A DNA stretch of 64,000 bases from Adiantum capillus-veneris. Taxonomy: Eukaryota; Streptophyta; Polypodiopsida; Polypodiales; Pteridaceae. Position 1 is the first letter of the stretch. Every line of letters starts with the position of its first letter. A program made the position numbers and the translations under genes. The notes beneath the pieces were generated by a model that was given only the letters and a program-made list of their open reading frames with translations, ran no database searches and was not told the DNA's origin. The stretch spans positions 6,993,001-7,057,000 of the forward strand of contig CM043963.1 of assembly GCA_014529385.2 (NCBI GenBank), given 5' to 3'. Positions 56,280-64,000 of this stretch are shown in pieces.

Positions 56280-57480
56280 GTTTACTTTTTTGGGATATGG
56301 CATATGAATTTAGACTCTAGCATATCATAGACACAAGGCTGTGATCAATTAAGCACAATCACATAGAGCCATTTGGTGGTCTGGATGTCATTTTCTACGG
56401 TGACTTATGTCAAGCAAGCCCGGTTTGAGACCGTTGGATATTTAGCGAGCCACGAGATTCTGTGCGGTTGGTCTCGCCTCCGTTTTGGCACACCCATATA
56501 AAATTCCATGAGCTTACAAAAACAATGCATCAATTAAACAATGACTTCATTGCTATTCTCAATAGAGTACGCAAAGCAAAACACACAAGCGAGGATTTGT
56601 TGCTCTTGAATACCAACCATAGCAATAAAACCTTTGACAAATTGATAACACCCCATTTATACTTCATCAATAACTTGAAGGACTCACATAACAGCCTTGT
56701 TTTTTAGGAATTTCTTGCTCACACATACATCATCCATGCAAGGGACAACCATCATAAAACTTCCACAAAAAACCTTGTAATGCCAAACAACCCACAAAAC
56801 ACTGCAGGCTTGGCCTCAACCTTGGAGCTTAAAGCAGGAATGATTGTTGAGATTTGTGGTGTGAATATCAATATTTTTGATGGTCTTGTGAATGACGCAA
56901 ATGGAATTTCTAAAACTTGTAGAAAGCAGAGTTGCATCCCCCATTGCATGGATAGATTTTTTTGACCGCTCAGGAGGCTTCCAACAACGACGTGTAAACC
57001 AATGCCTTAATACGCTTCCCATTGGCTACCAATGAACACCAATTTTTCAAACAACAATAGAATTTCAGGTTGGTAAAAATGCATTAAACACGGTGTCTCG
57101 AACCCAATTTTCAATCCAGGCAACAGCGAATGCACTCACTATCCATAGATCACAAGGCTTGACAATGAGCATAGTAGCCTTTAATCCAACATTAATAAAC
57201 TCACATGGATTAGTTTACATAGCTCTTTCTTGCATGAAAGATCCATCAAACCTCCACATTCTCAATCCAATCCAACCAGCTCAAATCAAAGTCGACAAGG
57301 TTGTGCTTGATGAGCTTGATCGCCTTAGCAATGATAAGCTTGATGAGCTTGATCGCCTTAGCAATGAAGCCGAATGGGAATACTTGATAAAATTTCCATT
57401 CGCATACAAACACACACATCATATCATTCAATTGTTGAACATCGTTTCTAGTCAAAACTATCTCTATCATATCAAAGAGG
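56280..57480 (+). pseudogene. PIF1/Helitron-type helicase, C-terminal half (copy B)
   Basis: Same motif order as copy A: 'GGLDVIFYGDLCQASPV' near 56375, 'KFHELTKTMHQLNNDF', 'LKAGMIVEICGVNINI', 'LTIHRSQGLTMSIV', 'GLVYIALSCMKDPSNLHIL'. Lacks Walker A, as copy A does, so the deletion predates the duplication. Distinctive here is an in-frame 33-bp tandem duplication at 57303-57366 giving 'LDELDRLSND' then 'KLDELDRLSNE'; copy A has one unit. The frame from 57093 stays open through the helicase C-terminus into the EEP domain (to 57692), better preserved than copy A. Confidence 0.8.
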
Positions 57481-58050
57481 ATTTGAATTTTCCAAGTTCT
57501 AACATTTTGTGCCTTCAAGAAACAAAGCAAAGAAATCCTTCCAATGATCTTGCACCAGAGTTTAATCATGTCCATCACCACATCAAAATTGGTGTTTCAA
57601 TCTACTACAAGGCTTGCATAAAGTTGCACTCTGCAAAACACACTGCTAGCTTCAGGAATAGAAATCATTCAAGTTATCTTAGGCATCCATGAACACCTTG
57701 ACTAGGAAATCATATGCGTCTACAAATCTCCAAAAACATCTTCAACCTCGTTGGAATCACAACTCCGTACCTTGCTACAACAGTCCCATCCTAGACGAAT
57801 GAGTGAAATCATGGGAGACTTTAATGTAGACAATAAGCCCATAAACAATCAATATCATTAGTTGGAAGAAGAGCTCCAGTCACATAGCTACACACAAAAA
57901 TTTCATGATGTAACCATTGTGTACAACTCAAAACTCAATCATATTTGGATTAACAATCCCCTTGCATCATGCATAGTGGGCACACGGTTGTGCTTTTGGT
58001 CGGACCATTCATCCACACATCTTATGATTCCTAGATGATTCCTAATCACT
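57481..58050 (+). pseudogene. EEP (AP-endonuclease-like) domain (copy B)
   Basis: In frame with the helicase: 'SSNILCLQETKQRNPSND', then after a frame break 'GDFNVDNKPINNQYH' near 57812 and 'LNHIWINNPLASCIVGTR' with 'FWSDHSSTHLMI' near 57995. The region around GDFN and SDH has fewer stops than copy A. Confirms that helicase and endonuclease were one polypeptide in the source element. Confidence 0.77.
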
Positions 58051-58726
58051 CCCTCCCCCCTCCATCCCTTCCTCCCTTCATCTCTCCCTTCCCTCATCCT
58101 CTCCACAAAAAGAAACCATGATTGCATATAATATGCATGCCTTTATCCTATCGAAATGCAACTTTGATGCTCTTCAGTCCTTCATCGTGGTCAACATTCT
58201 ATGATGTAATCTGTGAATCACATTCTCTATGGAACAATATGATTACCATCCTTGTACTTTTTTGCTTCACTTTCATGTTCTTCATTTGTTTCATGTATAG
58301 GAAGGCCTTGTGATTTTATCACTTGTTTTTTGTTGTGCAGTACTCACAATCATGAGTTGTAGATATATTATATATCAAAGAGAATTACATAGGTAGCCAT
58401 GCTCAACATGAGCCATGGCATAACAAAATCATAAGAAGATCCAGACCAACACTAGCAAATACAGACTTTACAGGCAAGGATTTAATATTTACGTAATTAC
58501 CACAAATTTTGTATGATCACAAGGTCTTATTGACACATTTACATAATCACACTTAACATGATCACAAAGAAGCTGATAAAGAGCAACATGAAAACCCACA
58601 AAAAGCCCGTCGGGAATTTTAATTTTCCCTGCAGGCCCGTTGAGAAAACCAAGAAGCCTGACAAGGCTGCAAAATAATATATATAGGGCCCTGGTCAGGC
58701 CCGCTAGGTGTTATTCCTTAAGCCAT

Positions 58727-58729
<3 letters not shown>
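58051..58729. other. Conserved non-coding segment of copy B with GC hairpin
   Basis: Counterpart of 30.76-31.76 kb without the MITE and without the 134-bp duplication. GC hairpin at 58604-58637. Confidence 0.65.
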
Positions 58730-58765
<36 letters not shown>

Positions 58766-58785
58766 GAGAGAGAGAGAGAGAGAGA
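58730..58785 (+). repeat. (GT)n(GA)n microsatellite (copy B)
   Basis: About 15 GT and 11 GA units; much shorter GT run than in copy A. Confidence 0.95.
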
Positions 58786-59041
58786 CATGAGACCGACTTC
58801 ACAGGTACATCGACGGGAGAGAGGGAGAGGGGGGTCGTGTGGGAGCATGCTCTGTATCGCAGTGCACGGCAATAGCGAAGTACTTGACCACACGACTCGG
58901 GTATGTGTTGTTGTGTGTGTATGCGTTGTGTGGTAGCGTGCCTTTTGTCGTAGTGCACGGCAGTCATAAGGTACCTTACCACACAATGAGAGTGTGTGTG
59001 TAAGTTGTTCTACGGAACAGTGCTTACCACAGGGGCATCAC

Positions 59042-59265
59042 CTCGGTGACGCGGGGAAGATGGTGTCATTGTGGTAAGTATTGGCTTACTATCTGGGTAC
59101 TACGTCGGTAACGCGGCGATTCTAGTATCCTTATGGTGATTCAAATTCCCTTTCCCTTTCCAAAGAAACATATGGGCATCGATCGGTAACGCGGCTATAT
59201 GATGCTTGTATGCAAGCCGTTATTTCTCCTAGATTCGGGCGGCACTCATCGATTGATAACGTGGC
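59042..59265. repeat. Iterated 'TCGGTAACGCGGC' motif (copy B)
   Basis: Occurrences near 59043 ('ctcggtgacgcgg'), 59104 ('gtcggtaacgcggc'), 59182 ('atcggtaacgcggc') and 59251 ('gattgataacgtggc'), plus 'ggttggtaacgcaac' at 59403. Better preserved than copy A. Confidence 0.75.
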
Positions 59266-60286
59266 TTGAGTATTGTTTGTTAGAAGAATATATTTTTACA
59301 TAAATGTGGCAATTAGGTCATTAACCCGACCGTACGAACACCATAAAATTTGTATGTGTGTGTACATTTCATTTTTTTAAGTATTAAGTATATGAAATAC
59401 TTGGTTGGTAACGCAACCGTGAAGAGTATTTCATATACGAATGTTTGAATTGTTTGATATTGTTGTTTTTAAGTGTTCTTATGAAAATATATACTAGCTA
59501 ATCATATTCAAAAGAATGCTTTATTCATCAATCATCATCGCTATTTAAAATGCTACATTTACATAGATTCTATGTAAAAAAGTAGATGCACACAATTTGC
59601 ATGTTAAATATTCATTTTTATGTTTTAAAGAGCAAGATGTTCTTTGCAATTTCCTAGCCCAGTTTGTATAGTTTCAATGTTTTAAATGAGCTAAAATAAA
59701 ATTGACAAAATGTACATTACGATGCATGTATCTTCCAAGAGGCTTTATTTTTGAAGCAAACCGTGATAACGTGCAAAATATAAACTCGTGTATTGTGTTC
59801 TATCAGAAAATTTTGAATTGTTTTGGGTTTTTAACATGTTCTGTTAGATCTGGACAATTTTATTAGGAGTGACTTATTTTTATTGCATTTTACACGAGTA
59901 AACATACCATTTTAAAGTCAAAATGATTATCAACTTGAATAAATATAATCTTGCACAATTTTTTGAAGTCTTTAAGTCAGTGTATGCTTTGTTTGAACTA
60001 GTGTGAGAGTGCACGGTGAAAAATATAAGTTAAAAATTCACAATATGCTGAAATGTTTCAGATTTTTAACATGTATTGTTTGATCTGGATGAAGTTCTTA
60101 TAAATTACTCTAAACATTGCATTTTAAATTCAAAATTGTTTCCAATGTTTATCAATATATTCGTGCACATTTCTTAAAGTCTTCAAGTCATGGTTATGGT
60201 TTGTTTCAACTAGTGTGAGAGTGTTAGTGCAGTGTGCAACCATGGATTTGTATTTTATATGTTGTTTTTTATTGTCCAATGCTAAA
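59266..60286. other. AT-rich leader upstream of kinase-like gene (copy B)
   Basis: Counterpart of 32.36-33.47 kb, with one instead of two 69-bp hairpin units (59380-59448). No gene seen. Confidence 0.55.
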
Positions 60287-61798
60287 ATGACACCAGATCA
60301 AAAGAAAAGTATTATGCATGCCATTCTGTATTTTGGCAATATCATCACGTGCAGATTGTCGCATAAAGCAGATTAGTGAAAGTGACGTCTTCATCAAAGA
60401 CCTCACTAGCGCTATATGGGAGAACACAGAGTGTAGGCTGCGAGGTGAAGGCCAATATGAGTTGCTGATTCCAGCAGGAATTCGAGAATTTGACCCCCAC
60501 CACAAGGTTAGGACAGTGATGGGTAATATGAAAGTCTGTTGCAGAGACTTAAAGGAAGATATCCCTTCTGCCTATGATATGACAAAATTAGAGCTCTGGG
60601 AAAAATTATGGGAGGAACAGAAGGTCAAGATGAAGCGGATGAAGGTTCAGGACCAAGCTTCCTTACCCAAGAGATTGAAGATGGCCCAAGATGCACAAGG
60701 AGCTGTGGATGGCCATCAGATGCTAGCGGCACTGGCATAATCATGTGCACGGCTTTGAATGCCAAGTGTGCTCATCTAATTGGCATCCCCCACGAGGCCT
60801 TGGTAGAAGTTACAAGGGTTGGAGCATGCTCTTTTTGTGTGTGCACATTGTACACCATCAAAGGCATCTCTTTCTTTCTAGACCACATTACATATGTGGG
60901 AAAATTCTACAAGGGAGGGAGTGAGACAATATTTGATAGCTTCCGGAAACAGCAAGGAATGCAAACAGTTCACCCCTCCATTGTAAGATACATTGGCTTT
61001 ACCACCGAAGCTCCCTGGATCACAATATTTCCATACTACAATGGGGGCACCTTGGGGGGCGTGATGTGCGGCTTGCCATTCGCCCATAGAGCGCCAAACA
61101 CCACATGCACAGGCTACAACATGGCTGGAGGTCATTGCCACCAACAACTCAGCACTTACCAGAGATAGAGACAGTGCGGATCAAAGTAGTGATTGAGCAG
61201 ATGTCAACAATCTGTCACGCCTTAATTGATGTCGTTGCCGTTGCTCACTTGGTTGGTATAGTGCACAGCAACCTGCACCCGTTCAATATAATGTGGGACA
61301 TTACTCACGCAAATAAACCCCGTGTTGGCATCATTGATTGGGGAATGATGCTTAGAATGCCAACTAAGCGGTGGTCAAATAATTATTTGTATCCAAGCGG
61401 ACAATCAGACCGTGTAGTTTTGGAGGCACAGACAGCAAGGGAAGGAGAGATTGCAATGCGACTGTGGATTGCTCCAGAACTATACGATCGACGGTTCACA
61501 GATGCGTACACAAAATCGAGCAACATTTATGCATTAGGTTATCTATTCGACATGTCAATAGATTTTTGGAGTGCTGCCAAGAAAGTTTATTTCCCAGAAG
61601 AAGTATTTTTATTACCCCAACCAAGATGTTATGAGGGCCATTCAGATTAAAGTCGATTGTTGGATGAAGTTAAGAGAGCGGAAAAATAGAAGAAATGCAT
61701 CTGATGTTTTGATATATTTCAAAGAACATTTAAAGACAAAGCCTAATCTTGTCCAACAATCACTTGTTGAACTTGCGCCATCGTTTTATCCAGCCTAA
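60287..61798 (+). pseudogene. Protein-kinase-like gene (copy B)
   Basis: ATG 60287 as in copy A, but an 8-bp deletion near 60326 shifts the frame. The N-terminal region 60318-60740 is otherwise open, including the codon that is TGA in copy A. Kinase part in the -1 frame from 60608: 'HPSIVRYIGF', 'FPYYNGGTLGGVM', frameshift near 61090, then 61105-61650 with 'VHSNLHPFNIMW' (61264), 'VGIIDWGMM' (61336), 'LWIAPELYD', 'NIYALGYLFDMSIDFW'. A last shift leads to 'RRNASDVLIYFKEHLK' and the stop at 61798. The catalytic-loop Asp is again Asn (HSN), while the DWG aspartate and APE are kept. Confidence 0.78.
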
Positions 61799-62360
61799 AT
61801 ATTTTTTTGATATACATTTGTCTTGTTGTCAGAGGTATTTCATTCGTATTGAAGTGTATTATTTGGTTTGGGGTGGTTCACCTCATTGAGTCATGTCTTG
61901 TATTTCAATCGGATCAATTGTCTTGTATTTTAATCGGATCAATTTTTTTTCTCATTTCAAATTTATTGTGTTATCCATAATAATTCAAATTTGTCTTGTG
62001 GTTCAATTGGTTCTGTTAGTTGTGATTTTGTTTAGTTGCATCAATTGTCATTTGATTTAGTCGGCCTGCAACGTCTTATGTAGTGGATGAGACAGCGGAT
62101 CTACTTTGTGTATTTGTGAGACTGTTGAATCGTGAGAATATATTTTTGTCAATGATATTGAATACTTGTCTATTGATCCATTACAGCTCTAAGATAAAAT
62201 GCCCAATGAAGAACAAGTTTGTGGTACCCAATCAGTGCCTAATGATCAACAACAAGCGGTTGTTGATGCATTTTAGTGCATGAAGTCACTAGCGCACGGT
62301 ATGTCGGCACAATAAGCGACGCGCACTGCTCAACGACTTTCAAAATGGGCAAATCCAAAC
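61799..62360 (+). other. 3' flank of kinase-like gene and start of the unrecognised coding remnant (copy B)
   Basis: Counterpart of 35.0-35.54 kb. Contains 'MPNEEQVCGTQSVPNDQQQ' from ATG 62199 to TAG at 62274. Copy B homology ends exactly at the copia LTR start. Confidence 0.5.
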
Positions 62361-63149
62361 TGTTAAGTATGGAGCCTGATTTACCCTTGTAATTTTGTGT
62401 GGTAAAAGCGCACATTTGTAAGGCCCCCATTATGAGGAGAAGCCATCGTGCGTGAAGGAAAATCACTCACCGAAAACCAAAATTTTCACGGACAAGAATC
62501 AGGGGCAACTTTAAAGGCCTTCGGGGGCGGAGGCCCCCGAGACTTTTTTTTCGCCGGATTATTATGGCCGGACGGCGGCCGGAAAGTGGTCGGAAAACAA
62601 CCGGTCCGTTGGCCGGTGGCCGGTAGTCAATGGCCGATGGCCGGTGGTCGGAAGTCAATGGCCGATGGCCGGTGGTCGGAAGTCAATGGCCGGTGGCCGG
62701 TGGCCGAATTCAAAAGCAGACTTGTCTTCTCAAGGGCGGCCACACATGGGCGGATTGGAGGGTCCGATTTGGACTTATTCGCACAAGGGCGGCTACACAT
62801 GGCTGTCTCTCATAAGAGAGGGCAGTCCTTTTGGCCTATAAAAGGAGTCCATTTCTACACACATTTCATAGTGTGAAGTTGATGCAACAAGGTGAGTGTG
62901 AGGTGGTGAGAGTGAAGCAAGGCGGGAGCTCCATTAAGGGTATAATCCCTTTGTAAACTACTTCTTGTTTTGAAGTACTAAAGCCATTGAGTGGCTGCTT
63001 TCCCGTGGACGTAGCCCACATTGGGTGAACCACGTATATCATGTGTACTCTCTCTCTCTCTCTACTCTATAATCTCGTGTATATAAATCTGTCTCTCTCC
63101 ATTAAGTAATCTACTCAAAATCTATTTAGCTACGTCTTATTTCCTAACA
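62361..63149 (+). mobile_element. Copia 5' LTR (789 bp)
   Basis: 'tgttaagtatggagcc' to 'tttcctaaca'; same length as 7483-8271, with the same minisatellite of GGCCGGTGG-type units (62600-62705) and 'TATAAAA' at 62837-62843. Orientation plus, with PBS and gag following, so a possibly long element continues past the window. Confidence 0.93.
62837..62843 (+). promoter_or_regulatory. LTR TATA box
   Basis: 'TATAAAA' in 'ggcctataaaagga', conserved with the LTR at 7898. Confidence 0.65.
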
Positions 63150-63151
63150 AT

Positions 63152-63164
63152 TGGTATCAGAACA
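63152..63164 (+). other. Primer binding site (initiator Met tRNA type)
   Basis: 'tggtatcagaaca' two bases after the LTR end; one mismatch from the usual TGGTATCAGAGC. Confidence 0.85.
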
Positions 63165-63248
63165 AGGTTTCCTCGTAGCTAAATTATCTCAAGGAAAGGA
63201 TTCCTCAAGATTGAGAAGTTCAACGGCAAAAAATACCAACATTAGAAG

Positions 63249-64000
63249 ATGCAGATTGAAGACTATCTCTACCAGAAGGACCTCTATTTGCCCATAGGCG
63301 GTCTTGCGAAGAAGCCCGCAACAATGGCAGATGAAGCATGGATTGTCCTTGATCGAAAGGCACTGGGAACAATCCGGTTAAGCTTGGCGTCAACAGTGGC
63401 CTTCAATGTTTCGGAGATGAAGACCACGGAGGACTTGATGAAGTCACTTGACAACTTCTACGAGAAACCATCGGCATCCAATAAGGTATTTCTTATGAAG
63501 CGCTTGTTCAATCTAAAGATGGCAGAGAATGGTTCAGTTGCAGAACACCTAAATGACTTTAACACAAACATAAGTCAACTTCGATCAGTGAAAATCAATT
63601 TCGATGACGAAGTGCGAGCCCTCCTTATACTATCATCTCTACCGGATAGTTGGGATAGCCTTGTGATGGCTGTAAGTAATTCTATCTCTGGCACAAATAC
63701 TCTTAATTTTGATGATGTTGTGGGTGTTCTCCTAAGCGAGGAAATGCGAAGGAGAAGCACAGGAGAATCATCAAGTGCTGCATTATCAATGGAAACAAGA
63801 GGAAGGCTTAAGGAGAGGTTCAAAAACCAAAAGGGTGGTGATCGCTCAAGGCGGAGAAAGTCACGCACAAAGTCAGTTCTTGAATGTTGGAACTGCGGCA
63901 AGAAGGGCCACGTCAAGAAGGATTGCTGGTCCAAGAAGAAGAAGGAGACAGAGTCTCAAGACAACAAGCCAATATCGGAGGCCAATGTGGCAGGTAAAAT
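63249..64000 (+). CDS. Ty1/copia gag (partial, runs off the window)
   Basis: Capsid-nucleocapsid protein of the element. ATG 63249, but the frame is coding-like upstream ('KIEKFNGKKYQH') to a TAG at 63243 where copia gags usually have Trp, so the true start is probably further left and this copy carries a nonsense change. Visible: 'MQIEDYLYQKDLYLPIGG', the UBN2/gag body 'LGTIRLSLASTVAFNV', 'FLMKRLFNLKMAENGSVAEH', 'LLILSSLPDSWDSLVMAV', a Lys/Arg-rich linker, and a CCHC knuckle 'CWNCGKKGHVKKDC' near 63886. The frame is open to the last base. It is the same LTR family as the remnant at 5.57-8.27 kb. Confidence 0.92.
   Translation, partial: MQIEDYLYQKDLYLPIGGLAKKPATMADEAWIVLDRKALGTIRLSLASTVAFNVSEMKTTEDLMKSLDNFYEKPSASNKVFLMKRLFNLKMAENGSVAEHLNDFNTNISQLRSVKINFDDEVRALLILSSLPDSWDSLVMAVSNSISGTNTLNFDDVVGVLLSEEMRRRSTGESSSAALSMETRGRLKERFKNQKGGDRSRRRKSRTKSVLECWNCGKKGHVKKDCWSKKKKETESQDNKPISEANVAGK

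Noticed and set aside
60590-60620. Programmed -1 frameshift heptamer in the kinase-like gene
   Set aside because: 'gaaaaatta' does not fit X-XXY-YYZ in the N-terminal frame; ordinary decay or a lost intron is equally possible.

Overview
This looks like nuclear DNA from a large, transposon-rich seedless-plant genome, most likely a fern. The reasons are the PLS-type pentatricopeptide (PPR) repeat remnants with 'GLSPDAIT', 'ILKACGS' and 'MYVTCGTLEKAQKVLEELLVRN' style units, and wall-to-wall Ty1/copia, Ty3/gypsy and LINE remnants. The lineage call is inference. I see no intact host gene; almost every coding stretch is a mobile-element gene, usually with stops and frameshifts.

Layout. 1-1573: broken plus-strand copia pol, cut off by an array of ~190-bp hairpin units (1574-2720). 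3.1-5.39 kb: short palindromic motifs, a 313-bp-period tandem duplication, and the leader, primer binding site (PBS) and 193-bp LTR of a non-coding minus-strand LTR element. 5.57-8.27 kb: 5'-truncated plus-strand copia with its 789-bp 3' LTR. 8.27-10.43 kb: minus-strand copia (gag, protease, start of integrase, PBS, 227-bp LTR). 11.25-15.08 kb: minus-strand gypsy whose protease-RT junction carries a plus-strand gag fragment of another gypsy. 15.1-16.6 kb: PPR pseudogene. 17.0-18.96 kb: frameshifted LINE reverse transcriptase. 19-27 kb: no recognisable gene except a GC-richer, transcript-like stretch near 25-25.8 kb. 36-45 kb: mostly anonymous, with a minisatellite, a small RING-H2 ORF followed by interleaved inverted repeats, and a second copy of the 226-bp-LTR copia family.

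The central structure is a direct duplication. Copy A (about 28.1-35.5 kb) and copy B (about 45.7-62.36 kb) share, in the same order, an OB-fold/zinc (RPA-like) fragment, a PIF1/Helitron-type helicase, an exonuclease-endonuclease-phosphatase (EEP) domain, a GT/GA microsatellite, an iterated 'TCGGTAACGCGGC' motif and a protein-kinase-like gene whose catalytic-loop aspartate is asparagine in both copies. Copy B is split by a complete gypsy element (46291-55743) with a 5-bp target duplication; copy A is the empty site. Copy B is cut at its right end by a copia element starting at 62361. Copy A instead carries a hAT-like MITE for which copy B is the empty site.

The gypsy element in copy B is the best candidate for something undescribed. 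Essentially one reading frame of about 2,080 codons runs Gag-like, protease, RT, RNase H, integrase, and then a second retropepsin-like domain with a canonical DTGA triad plus W-x-P-K repeats. It is interrupted by four in-frame stops (three TGA) and a compensated pair of frameshifts. An additional acidic ORF lies further downstream. All identifications come from reading motifs by eye; no database search was possible.
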